From: JAZDEY01 sp043808325 [NCBI: Candidatus Eiseniibacteriota bacterium]
Lineage (GTDB): Bacteria; Arandabacterota; Arandabacteria; Arandabacterales
DNA: 64,000 nt
Reading direction: 5' to 3'
Assembly: GCA_043808325.1 (NCBI GenBank)
Contig: JAZDEY010000035.1
Span: 1 to 64,000 of the forward strand
How positions within the stretch are numbered: position 1 is the stretch's first letter; every line of letters begins with the position of its first letter. The position numbers and the translations under genes are program-made. The notes below the pieces were generated by a model. The model saw nothing but the letters and a program-made list of their open reading frames with translations, was not told the DNA's origin and made no database searches. Shown one piece after another: positions 17,119-25,684 of the stretch.

Positions 17119-17789
17119 GTTTCGAATCCCCCGTCAGCAGTGATCCTTCCTGCTTCGATCTTTATCACCCGTTTGCCCAATCGTTCGGCGTGCCGATAAT
17201 CGTGGGTCGCCACGAGCACGAGCGTGCCTCCCCGGTTTATCTCGACCAAAAGGTCGAATATCCGGCCCGCGGTGTCGGGATCGAGATTCCCGGTCGGCTC
17301 ATCGGCAAGCAAGATCGGCGGCCTCAGGGCTATCGCCCGCGCGATCGCGACCCGCTGTTGCTCCCCACCCGAGATATTCCCCGGGCACAGGTGCCGCTTC
17401 GAGGAGAGCCCAACCGAATAGAGCACGTTGTTGACCCGCTTCCTGAGCTCGTGGCCGCCCTTGCCCGCCGCCCGCAGCGCGATCGCGACATTCTCAAACG
17501 CACTGAGGTCCGGAAGCAGTCGGAAGTCCTGGAACACAACCCCTATTTCCCTGCGAAGGTACGGGATCTCCCGGCCCTTTATCGACACCGAATCATAATC
17601 TCCCACCTCGACCTCGCCGCTTGTCGGAAACTCCTCCATGTAGATGTGCCTCAAGAGCGTGGTCTTGCCTGCCCCCGATGACCCGACAAGGAAGGCGAAC
17701 TCTCCCTTCTCGAGCGAGAAGCTCACGTCTTTGAGGGCCGCCCGCCCCCCAGCGTATATCTTGTCGACTTCCCTGAACTCAACCAGCAT
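17106..17789 (-). CDS. ftsE: Cell division ATP-binding protein FtsE
   Basis: This 227-aa ABC ATPase has Walker A GSSGAGKTTLL (near residue 36), signature ISGGEQQRVAIARA (about 137-150), Walker B ILLADEPTGNLD and the switch His in VATHDYRHA. The EPTGNLD wording and the length fit FtsE rather than a general MacB-type ATPase, and the downstream overlapping ftsX confirms it. It binds FtsX at the inner membrane and powers activation of the periplasmic EnvC-like protein. It begins 31 bases after pdxA. Confidence 0.96.
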   Translation of the reverse strand: MLVEFREVDKIYAGGRAALKDVSFSLEKGEFAFLVGSSGAGKTTLLRHIYMEEFPTSGEVEVGDYDSVSIKGREIPYLRREIGVVFQDFRLLPDLSAFENVAIALRAAGKGGHELRKRVNNVLYSVGLSSKRHLCPGNISGGEQQRVAIARAIALRPPILLADEPTGNLDPDTAGRIFDLLVEINRGGTLVLVATHDYRHAERLGKRVIKIEAGRITADGGFETCIT

Positions 17790-17820
17790 CTTCCGACCTC
17801 GCTACTCCATGAGCCTTGCG

Positions 17821-18948
17821 TTATCGCCCGCGCAACCCGACGCGTCCCACTATTCTGACACATTCCAGAATCGCATTCACCATACTCTTCTCCGAAGCAC
17901 AGCCTTCGCCTGCGATGTCGAAGGCGGTCCCGTGCCCGGGAGACGTGCGCACAATCGGAATTCCGATTGTGATATTGACCACTTTGCGGTGATCGCCGAT
18001 CTTCACAGGTATCATTCCCTGGTCGTGATACATTGCCACAATCGCGTCAAAGCCTCTCGCGAGCGCGCGTTGAAAAATCGAATCTGCCGGGTAAGGCCCC
18101 TCGATACTTATGCCTTGCTTCCGCGCCAGGTCGATCGCCGGTCCGATCACAGCGCGCTCCTCTCGGCCCAGCCGGCCGCCCTCGCCGCTATGCGGATTGA
18201 GGCAGCACACGCCTATCACTGTGGGATCGAGTCCCATATAGAGCCGCAGGTACTCCTGCGCAAGCTTGAATTTCTCGACGAGGCCTGCGGCCGTGATCGC
18301 TCCCGGGACCGCCTTGAGCGGCAGGTGCGCCGTGGCAAAAACCACGCGCAGATCCTGGTTGGTCATCATCATCGCATATCGTCGGGCTCCGGTCAGACGC
18401 GCGATCAATTCGGTATGCCCCACCATGCCGTAACCTGCGAGCGCAAGCGATTCCTTTGATACGGGAGCGGTCACCATTCCATCCACACGGCCCGCCACCG
18501 CAAGGCGCACCGCCTCCACGATCGCCCCACCCGCAGCCTTCCCGCCCGCCTTGCTTGCCTTCCCAAGGGGAGCCAACCTGCTCACTCGCTCCGCATTGCG
18601 CACCGTGATCGTCCGGGGGACGATCTTGAGCTCGCGAAGCGTGATCACCTTACCGTGTCTCGTGGCCGTAGCCGATACCCGCGGCTCTTGTGGCGTGTGC
18701 CCCGATTGGGTTTCGACCTCCACCACCAGATGAAGCATGCGCGCCAGGTTTCTCAGGAATCTCGCGTCGCCCACGAGGAGCGGCTCGCAGGCACGCCTCA
18801 CGACGGGATCACACAGCGCCTTGAGCGCAACTTCGGGGCCGATCCCGCCGGGATCTCCCATGGAGATCGCAATTCGGGGCAGCCGCTCCGCTTGGCCGGT
18901 CGCCGATTCTCGCGGTTTCAATTCTTGCTTCTTGGCCTTGGCTCTCAT
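17821..18948 (-). CDS. pdxA: 4-hydroxythreonine-4-phosphate dehydrogenase PdxA
   Basis: This 375-aa protein catalyses the NAD-dependent oxidation of 4-phosphohydroxy-threonine in the DXP-dependent vitamin B6 pathway. Conserved blocks are ISMGDPGGIGPEV at the N-terminus, GHTELIARLTG (metal His), NPHSGEGG, EGPYPADSIF, MYHDQGMIPVK (metal His) and SPGHGTAFDIAG (metal His). Length is slightly above the usual 330 because of a Lys/Arg/Glu-rich leader of about 25 residues and an insert near residue 80; the true start could be internal. It lies between rqcP and ftsE, 31 bases from each. Confidence 0.95.
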   Translation of the reverse strand: MRAKAKKQELKPRESATGQAERLPRIAISMGDPGGIGPEVALKALCDPVVRRACEPLLVGDARFLRNLARMLHLVVEVETQSGHTPQEPRVSATATRHGKVITLRELKIVPRTITVRNAERVSRLAPLGKASKAGGKAAGGAIVEAVRLAVAGRVDGMVTAPVSKESLALAGYGMVGHTELIARLTGARRYAMMMTNQDLRVVFATAHLPLKAVPGAITAAGLVEKFKLAQEYLRLYMGLDPTVIGVCCLNPHSGEGGRLGREERAVIGPAIDLARKQGISIEGPYPADSIFQRALARGFDAIVAMYHDQGMIPVKIGDHRKVVNITIGIPIVRTSPGHGTAFDIAGEGCASEKSMVNAILECVRIVGRVGLRGR

Positions 18949-18979
18949 CGCGGGCCTCGCCGCACCTCGGGGCGCGCAT

Positions 18980-19246
18980 CTACAACAATTCCTTGCGCCT
19001 CGCCTCTCTCACCTTATAAAAGGCCTCGCCGTCTTTTCGCTTATAATTCCGGGTAGGAAGGCCGACCACTTCTATTTCAAGCAACTGGCGATCTGCCTCT
19101 ATCGTTATGATATGGCCCGGCCCCACATCCTTGCTCGGTCTCGCCTCTCGACCGTCAACTCTGACCTCGCCCCTTTCGCACGCTTCCTTGGCGAGCGTGC
19201 GCTGCTTAACCAGGCAGGTCCTCTTGAGGAAAACGTCGAGTCGCAC
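18980..19246 (-). CDS. rqcP: S4-domain RNA-binding protein RqcP-like
   Basis: This 88-aa protein is almost entirely an S4 RNA-binding domain: MRLDVFLKRTCLVKQRTLAKEAC, then GEVRVDGREARPSKDVGPGHIITI. Length and sequence match the RqcP/YabO group. In B. subtilis that protein works with RqcH in ribosome-associated quality control, helping add C-terminal alanine tails to stalled chains. Hsp15 is a related alternative with a longer C-terminus. It starts with GTG one base after the stop of the SurA-like gene. Location downstream of mfd parallels the Firmicutes mfd-yabO neighbourhood. No rqcH is visible in this window. Confidence 0.85.
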   Translation of the reverse strand: MRLDVFLKRTCLVKQRTLAKEACERGEVRVDGREARPSKDVGPGHIITIEADRQLLEIEVVGLPTRNYKRKDGEAFYKVREARRKELL

Positions 19247-19247
19247 C

Positions 19248-20549
19248 TTACATCTTCTTAACGTATATCTCTTGCTTTGCGGCGTCGAGCCACTTGACGA
19301 ACTCCGCCTCTCGCTTCCGGGCTTCGATCAGGTTCCTGATCCACGGTTTGGCCTCATCGTAGTCCGGCTTCCTCGCCGCAGTCCGCGAAACAAGCTTCAG
19401 AATCTGGCATCCCAGCGCCGTCCGCATGACCTGGGAGACATCCCCGGGATTGAGCCCGACCAGAGCTTGCTGGTACGAGTCGTCCAGAGAACTCAATTCC
19501 ACCTCGCCGATGTAGCCGCCCTTTTCTTTGGTGGACTGGTCCTCGCTGTACTGCCGCGCCAGGGTCTCGAATCCTTCTCCCGCGGTCAGGCGCGACCTTA
19601 TCTCCTCGGCAAGCCGCAAGGCCTCGGCGGTATCCTCGGCGGTGGGGGCAAACTTGAAGAATATGTGCCTTAACCGGTATCTCTCGTCCGTTTTCTCGTC
19701 CAGCTTGATTATCTCGATGCCGCCGCCGGTTCTGAAGGGCTCGGAGACCTGGCCGGAGACAAGTTTCGCCGCAACGCCGGCAACATCGGGCTGAAGATCC
19801 GCGAGGTCTACCGCACCGATCTCGCCTCCGCTCCCACGGGTCAGTGGATCCTCGGACACCTCCCGGGCCACCTTGTCAAAGGCCTCCCCTCGCTTCATCC
19901 GATCCATCACGTTGCTGACCTTCCCGACAAGCTCGTTCTCCTTGCTGGGTGAGATCCGGGGCGTGATGATAATGTGGGCCACACCCACAACCTCGGGAAG
20001 ACTCGGGATCGAATCGTACTTATTCTGGAAGAACCTCACGAAATCGCCCTCCGCGACGGCGATCGCCCCGAACTGCTTCCTCATGAACTTGGAAACGTAG
20101 AGCTGCTCCTCAATATCTTTTCGGTAGCGCGTCTTCAGGTCGTCGAGCGCCACGCCCTGCCTCTCAAGCTCCGTCTGAAACGCAGCCTCGGACCCCGATG
20201 CTTTGACCAGGTCCACGAGCCACTGGTCGAGGCCGTCCTCCACCTCGGTCTGGGTGACCTCGATGCTTTCCTTCTTCGCCTTGGCTATCACGATCCGTCT
20301 GTCTATCAAGCTCTCAAGCAGCTCGTCTCGTAGCGCAAGGAGCCCCGCGGAATCCGCCGGCATCGCCTCGCCCCGGAGTTTTCTCACGTAGATTTCCTCG
20401 CCCAGAGCCCGGTCGATGTCACTCTGGAAAACCGGGGCCTTGTCCACAACCGCCGCCACGCGGTCGGCGAGCTCCTGGGCGCCGGCGACCGTCGCAGCGG
20501 CAACTACAACCACAAGGAACCAGAAAGAGAACCGGAATATACGCCGCAT
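19248..20549 (-). CDS. surA: SurA-like periplasmic peptidyl-prolyl isomerase
   Basis: This 433-aa exported foldase has a signal peptide at residues 1-24 (LVVVVAAATVAGAQE). A SurA-type N-terminal helical domain follows (LADRVAAVVDKAPVFQSDIDRAL, LLESLIDRRIVIAKAKKE). Two PpiC rotamase domains come next, near 180-280 (AHIIITPR ... REVSEDPLTRGSGGEIGAV) and 290-390 (RLRHIFFKFAP ... QYSEDQSTKEKGGYIGEV). Such proteins escort outer-membrane proteins to the BAM complex. It follows the PrsA/PpiD-like gene by one base, so the two foldases are co-expressed. Confidence 0.9.
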   Translation of the reverse strand: MRRIFRFSFWFLVVVVAAATVAGAQELADRVAAVVDKAPVFQSDIDRALGEEIYVRKLRGEAMPADSAGLLALRDELLESLIDRRIVIAKAKKESIEVTQTEVEDGLDQWLVDLVKASGSEAAFQTELERQGVALDDLKTRYRKDIEEQLYVSKFMRKQFGAIAVAEGDFVRFFQNKYDSIPSLPEVVGVAHIIITPRISPSKENELVGKVSNVMDRMKRGEAFDKVAREVSEDPLTRGSGGEIGAVDLADLQPDVAGVAAKLVSGQVSEPFRTGGGIEIIKLDEKTDERYRLRHIFFKFAPTAEDTAEALRLAEEIRSRLTAGEGFETLARQYSEDQSTKEKGGYIGEVELSSLDDSYQQALVGLNPGDVSQVMRTALGCQILKLVSRTAARKPDYDEAKPWIRNLIEARKREAEFVKWLDAAKQEIYVKKM

Positions 20550-20550
20550 T

Positions 20551-22260
20551 TCATGCCCCTTGCTGTTTGAGATCTTCGAAGTTTATGACGCCGAGGGCGT
20601 CCGGGAAGATCTCAACCTTGTACTCGTCCATCCTGGCCTTCAGCCAGTCGCTGAACTTCTTGTCCTGCTCCAGCTGAAGCGCCCGCTCGTGCAGGGGTTC
20701 CTTGATCTCATCGAATAACATCTGTCTGGGCTCTATGCGCTCAAGCAGCCTCACAATCATGGAGCCCGCCGGCCCGAATCCCACCGGCACGGGCACCGGC
20801 GCCGAGTAGGTCCCAACCTTCAGAGTATCCAGCACCTGCTGGAGGTCGGGCATCTGCTCGATCTCTTCCTTGTAGAGCGGCCGCGCCAGTTCTCCGCCGT
20901 TCTGGCCGCTTGCAGCGTCTATGGATTTGGTCTTGGCAAGACTCGCGAAATTCGCTCCGGCCTGAAGCTGGTCATATATGGCCTTGGCCCCGGGGTCATC
21001 GGCCGCAATGATCACGGCGATCCTGGTCTCGGGTTCGGTGATAAGTTCTTGTTTGTGTTCGTCGTAGAACTTCTGGAGTTGCACATCGTCCAGTGTAACG
21101 TCCTTTGTAAGATCATCGTGAAGCGCCGTGATTATTGCTTCCTCGACCGCGCGGTCGCCCGCCCTTACGGCCTCCGGCCTGGTTTCATACCCCTTGTTGC
21201 TGATCTCCGCCTTCCAGAGTTCGCCGGTTACAAAATCCCCGATCATGGACTTTACCATCCCGGTGTCGGCGCCATAGCCCGGGCGCACGTAATCCGGCAG
21301 TCCGTTGATGCTATCCATGTAGTTCTTTACCTTCCAAGTCCCACCCTTCCATCGGGCCAGCTCGCGATCCTGCTCTTCATCGGAGAACTCGGGGATCTTG
21401 CCTGGCGGAACATCGGCCGCCGGGTAAAGGGCCTTGGTCTTTGCGACGATGAGATCGACGGCGGCTTCGTTGAAGGTGAGGTCGTAGTCCTTCTTCATCT
21501 GAGCGATGATCTCGCGCTGGCGGGTGTTTTCTCCACTGGCCCTGGTCATCGCCTCAAGTCCGTCGCGGGCCTGGTCGAAGGTGGTCGCCTCCCTTTCCTG
21601 CTTTGCGTAGACCTTCACTATGACGTAGTAGGTGTCGTAGGGGATGATCCCGCTGGTCTCACCCGGAGACATGCTCGTCAGCTTCTCGTCAATGGGTCCC
21701 GGCATGGTCCCGGGCGCCCGGAGACCGATGTCGCCGTTCTGGGCCCGCGACGGATCGATCGAGAAAGCCGACGCGAGCTTTCCGAAGTCTTCGCCCTGCT
21801 CGAGGCGCTTCTCGATTTCCTCGGCAAGCTGCTTGGACCTGACAAATATCCAGCCCATCTGGTAATCGTATTTATCCTTGGCAAACAGGTTCTGGAGGTC
21901 CTTCTCGGCGATATTGACCTTTCCTCTCACCATCTCTTCGTAGAAAGTCTGCCAGGCCTTTCGCATCAGCGCGTCCTGGCGCCCCTGGGCTACTTCGGGC
22001 AACCTGTCCAGTCCCCGCTTCTGCGCTTCTCTCTTGAGGACCTCCTTGGCTACGATATCCTTGGCGAAGGCCTCCTTCTCGTCGATTGTCTTAAGATCCG
22101 GCCGCGCAGCGGGACTCATTGCAAGATAGTCGTCCTCTATCATCTTGACCGTGATCGCATCCTCGCCGATGCGTGCGACCACCTTGTTGTCGGCCTTGGT
22201 ACAGGAAAGCGATAATGCGGCGATCGCAAGCAACAGAGGAACGCCAAATAGCCGTCTCAT
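20551..22260 (-). CDS. PpiC-type peptidyl-prolyl isomerase lipoprotein
   Basis: This 569-aa foldase starts at the ATG at 22260 after AAAGGAGAG; an in-frame upstream ATG at 22302 has no ribosome site. The signal peptide ends in a lipobox (LSLSC), so it is anchored by Cys20 or nearby. It has a SurA-N-like helical region and a first PpiC domain (about 145-235, YQMGWIFVRSKQ ... FSIDPSRAQNGDIGL). A long middle region is followed by a second PpiC-type domain (about 420-500, RIAVIIAADDPG ... KSIDAASGQNGGELARP). The general plan resembles PrsA/PpiD with doubled rotamase units. It probably acts in the periplasm on outer-membrane or secreted clients, together with the adjacent SurA-like protein. Confidence 0.88.
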   Translation of the reverse strand: MRRLFGVPLLLAIAALSLSCTKADNKVVARIGEDAITVKMIEDDYLAMSPAARPDLKTIDEKEAFAKDIVAKEVLKREAQKRGLDRLPEVAQGRQDALMRKAWQTFYEEMVRGKVNIAEKDLQNLFAKDKYDYQMGWIFVRSKQLAEEIEKRLEQGEDFGKLASAFSIDPSRAQNGDIGLRAPGTMPGPIDEKLTSMSPGETSGIIPYDTYYVIVKVYAKQEREATTFDQARDGLEAMTRASGENTRQREIIAQMKKDYDLTFNEAAVDLIVAKTKALYPAADVPPGKIPEFSDEEQDRELARWKGGTWKVKNYMDSINGLPDYVRPGYGADTGMVKSMIGDFVTGELWKAEISNKGYETRPEAVRAGDRAVEEAIITALHDDLTKDVTLDDVQLQKFYDEHKQELITEPETRIAVIIAADDPGAKAIYDQLQAGANFASLAKTKSIDAASGQNGGELARPLYKEEIEQMPDLQQVLDTLKVGTYSAPVPVPVGFGPAGSMIVRLLERIEPRQMLFDEIKEPLHERALQLEQDKKFSDWLKARMDEYKVEIFPDALGVINFEDLKQQGA

Positions 22261-22291
22261 GGGATACTCTCCTTTCATACAAGCCAACCTA

Positions 22292-25200
22292 TCACAATTC
22301 AAGAACGGCGTTCAATACCTTTCTGGCGATCGCAAGCCTCGCCGCAGCGCCTTCAGGAAACGCCGTGAGCCTTATGCCTGGCCGCTCGCCGGACTGAAGT
22401 TCGATCTCTATGCCACCTCTAACGATGTTCTCGATCGCGCGCTTCGTAACCCGCTGGTCTTTCTTGCCTTCGAAGAGGAGAAGGGATCGTCTGACCACGA
22501 TGCGCTCCATGCCGCTTGCGGCCGCGAGGATCCGGATTCTCTGAAAGCCGAGAAGGTTCTCAGCTTCGCCGGGAACTCGGCCGTAGCGATCCTCGAGCTC
22601 CAGCGCCAGCGCATCGACCTCGTCGACCTTGCGCGTCTCGACAAGGCGCTTATAGAAGATCACTCGCTGCCTGTCGTCCTCCACGTATGTGTCCGGGATG
22701 TAGGCCGGGATATCGGTCTCGATCCTGGTTTCAACTCTTGGCTCGACGGGCTCGCCCTTGAGCTCCTTGACCGCCTCTTCCAGCAGCTTCACATAGAGAT
22801 CGAAGCCCACCTCCGCTATGTAGCCGCTCTGCTCCGGCCCCAGGATGTTGCCTACGCCCCGTATCTCAAGATCGCGCATCGCAATCTTCAAGCCCGAACC
22901 GAGTTCGGTGAATTCCACGATGGTCTTGAGGCGCTTGCGCTGCACGTCCGTGAGCCGCCCCCCTCTCGGTACCAGAAGATAGGCGTACGCTCGATGTCGC
23001 GATCTCCCCACGCGGCCCCTCAGTTGATAGAGCTGGGCCAGGCCCAGGGTCTCCGCGCGGTCGACGATGATGGTGTTCACATTGGGTATGTCGAGCCCTG
23101 ACTCAACGATCATTGTGGATACCAGGATATCGTATTTCCTATCTATGAAGTCGAGCATCACCCGTTCGAGCTGGCGCTCGTGCATCTGGCCGTGGGCAAC
23201 CGCGATCCGCGTGTGCGGGAGAAGACCCGAGACGCGCGCGGCCATCGCGTCAATCGACTCCACCCGGTTATGGACGAAGAAGACCTGTCCCCCGCGGTCA
23301 AGTTCCCGAAGGGCGGCGCTTACGATTATGTCCTCATCGAATTGGACCACCTCGGTCTCCACCGGGAGCCGATCCTTGGGAGGCGTATCGATGGTCGACA
23401 TGTCGCGCGCGCCCATCAGGGCCATGTGAAGGGTGCGCGGGATCGGGGTCGCGGTGAGTGTGAGTACGTCGATCGTGGCCCTCATCTTCTTGAAGGCCTC
23501 CTTGTGGGCAACGCCGAAGTGCTGCTCCTCATCGACGATCACCAGCCCCAGGTCTTTGAAAACGACGTCCTTCTGGATCAGCCTGTGGGTGCCGATCGCG
23601 ATATCGACTGTTCCCCGTGCGAGCCCCTCAATGATCGCCTTCTGCTCCTTCGGCGTGCGGAATCGCGAGAGCATCTCAACCGCGACCGGGTAATCCGCGA
23701 GCCGCTCTCCGAAGGTATAATAGTGCTGCTGGGCAAGCACGGTCGTGGGAACCAGCACCGCAACCTGCTTGCCGTCCATCACCGCTTTGAAGGCGGCCCT
23801 CACCGCCACCTCGGTCTTGCCGTAGCCCACGTCCCCGCACACCAACCGATCCATGGGTTTGGAGCTCTCCATGTCGCGCTTGATTTCCCGGGCCGCCCGC
23901 GCCTGATCGCGGGTGTCCTCATAGATGAATGATGCCTCGAGTTCCTGCTGCCACCTGGTGTCGGCCTTGAAGGCGTGCCCCGGTCTCGCCTGCCTCAGGG
24001 CATAGATCCGGACCAGTTCCTCGGCCATCTGCCTGATCGCCTTCTTGGTGCGGGCCTTGATCCGCTCCCAGCCCGCACCGCCGAGTTTGCTCAGGGCCGG
24101 CCCTTCGGCATCCTTGCCGATGTACTTCTGAATCAGGTCCAGCTGTTCGATCGGGACGTAGAGTTTGTCCCCACCCAAGTACTTCACCAGAAGACATTCC
24201 GTCTCGCGACCCTCGACCACCAGCCGCTCGATTCCCCCGTACTGGCCTATGCCGTGATTGACGTGGACCACAAAGTCACCCGGATTGAGGGCTCGATAGC
24301 TCTCGATCGGGCCATCACCCTTGAACCGCGGGTAGCGGTGTTTGCGTTTGTATCTGCCGAACATCTCGTGATCGGTGAGTACTTTGAGCTTCGCCTCGGG
24401 AAATGTGAACCCCTCTCTCAAGGAGCCCACGCCGATAGCGACTGCCCCGTCCTCGGGCGAGATGATTTCCTCGAGCCGCTCGACCTGACCGATGTTGTCA
24501 CACAGGATGTAGGTGCTGTAGCCCTCGCGGGCTGCCTCGCCGATCGAAGACCGCAGCACTTTGAGGTTCCCTGCGAAAGGCTCCGCGCTTCGGAACGAGA
24601 GTACGATCCCGCCCCGTACGGTCTCGAGCGTGTTGACCTCCACGATCCTCTCGGCGGGGACGAGCCCCAGCTCGCGGTCGAGCTCGCCAAAGACCTTCTC
24701 CGGCGGTGGAAACGCGTTGGCCGTTCCCTTCCCGTCTCGGAAGCGCGCTTCGCTCTCGGCGACCACGGCCTTCGACTTTTCCTCGAGCGTCCCTCGGTCG
24801 AGGAGAACGTATCGGGTATCCGCCGGAAGGTAGGCCAATATGGTCACCCGCTCGGAGTAGAAATACGGCGCATAGGCCTCGATGCCGTCAAAGAAGAATC
24901 TCTCCTTGACGTGAATCACCGCGTCTTCGATCTCCGAGCCCTTTAGTCGCTTGCCTCGGAGCGCCGCCATGAAGCGCTCGACCGCCGCGTCGCTGAGGAC
25001 AACTTCTCGCGCGGGGAGCACCCTCACTGAGTCGATCTTTCTCGTGGAGCGCTGACTCAGGGGGTCAAACTCGCGGATCGATTCGATCTCGTCGCCCAGA
25101 AGTTCCACTCGCACCGGGTTGTCAAGCCCTTGAGGATAGATATCGATAATGCCGCCGCGCGTGGCGACCGCGCCCACGTCCTCCACCACCGGGCCGCGCG

Positions 25201-25684
25201 TATATCCCATCTCGACAAGTTTGGAGAGCAGGTCCTGCGGCCTGATCGACTGCGCGACCGCAAGGTCGAGGACATTCGCGCGAAGATCGTGAGGAGGAAT
25301 TATGCCCCGCAGGAAAGCTCGTAGCGGGATCACTACGATGCCGCTTCTCCTCTCGAGGAGGGCTGCGAGCGTGGCAAGCCGGGTGCCGACCACAGCCTCG
25401 TGCGGCGAGAACTCATCGTAGGGGAGGACTTCCCAATCCGGAAAGTAGAACACCTCGCCCTCACCCACAAGGCCATCAAGATCCTCCTTGATTCCCTCGC
25501 CGTCGTCGGGGCATATCACTGCGGTCGTCGCGCCGAATTCGCGGTGGATGATATTCAGGAATATGGCGGTGCTCGAACCCGCGAGGCCGCTTAGCCTCAC
25601 CGGGGCGGTCGCACCTCTCAGGGCTTCGATCGCACGCTCGACCGATTCACTCCGGCGTATCTTGTCAACTAGTTGGGAGAGCAT
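22292..25684 (-). CDS. mfd: Transcription-repair coupling factor Mfd
   Basis: This 1130-aa ATP-dependent translocase removes RNA polymerase stalled at DNA lesions and recruits UvrA. An N-terminal UvrB-like region is present (residues 20-300), then the RNA-polymerase-interacting CarD/RID domain (PGDFVVHVNHGIGQYGGIERL, about 480-550). RecG-like helicase motifs follow: Walker A GDVGYGKTEVA, VDEEQHFGV (a DEEQ box), TATPIPRTLH and QLRGRVGRS. The C-terminal TRCF domain lies near 1000-1110. The start taken is ATG 25684, which lies 20 bases inside the end of the BatA-like gene; an ATG 19 codons earlier is possible but less Mfd-like. Length is typical. Confidence 0.96.
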   Translation of the reverse strand: MLSQLVDKIRRSESVERAIEALRGATAPVRLSGLAGSSTAIFLNIIHREFGATTAVICPDDGEGIKEDLDGLVGEGEVFYFPDWEVLPYDEFSPHEAVVGTRLATLAALLERRSGIVVIPLRAFLRGIIPPHDLRANVLDLAVAQSIRPQDLLSKLVEMGYTRGPVVEDVGAVATRGGIIDIYPQGLDNPVRVELLGDEIESIREFDPLSQRSTRKIDSVRVLPAREVVLSDAAVERFMAALRGKRLKGSEIEDAVIHVKERFFFDGIEAYAPYFYSERVTILAYLPADTRYVLLDRGTLEEKSKAVVAESEARFRDGKGTANAFPPPEKVFGELDRELGLVPAERIVEVNTLETVRGGIVLSFRSAEPFAGNLKVLRSSIGEAAREGYSTYILCDNIGQVERLEEIISPEDGAVAIGVGSLREGFTFPEAKLKVLTDHEMFGRYKRKHRYPRFKGDGPIESYRALNPGDFVVHVNHGIGQYGGIERLVVEGRETECLLVKYLGGDKLYVPIEQLDLIQKYIGKDAEGPALSKLGGAGWERIKARTKKAIRQMAEELVRIYALRQARPGHAFKADTRWQQELEASFIYEDTRDQARAAREIKRDMESSKPMDRLVCGDVGYGKTEVAVRAAFKAVMDGKQVAVLVPTTVLAQQHYYTFGERLADYPVAVEMLSRFRTPKEQKAIIEGLARGTVDIAIGTHRLIQKDVVFKDLGLVIVDEEQHFGVAHKEAFKKMRATIDVLTLTATPIPRTLHMALMGARDMSTIDTPPKDRLPVETEVVQFDEDIIVSAALRELDRGGQVFFVHNRVESIDAMAARVSGLLPHTRIAVAHGQMHERQLERVMLDFIDRKYDILVSTMIVESGLDIPNVNTIIVDRAETLGLAQLYQLRGRVGRSRHRAYAYLLVPRGGRLTDVQRKRLKTIVEFTELGSGLKIAMRDLEIRGVGNILGPEQSGYIAEVGFDLYVKLLEEAVKELKGEPVEPRVETRIETDIPAYIPDTYVEDDRQRVIFYKRLVETRKVDEVDALALELEDRYGRVPGEAENLLGFQRIRILAAASGMERIVVRRSLLLFEGKKDQRVTKRAIENIVRGGIEIELQSGERPGIRLTAFPEGAAARLAIARKVLNAVLEL

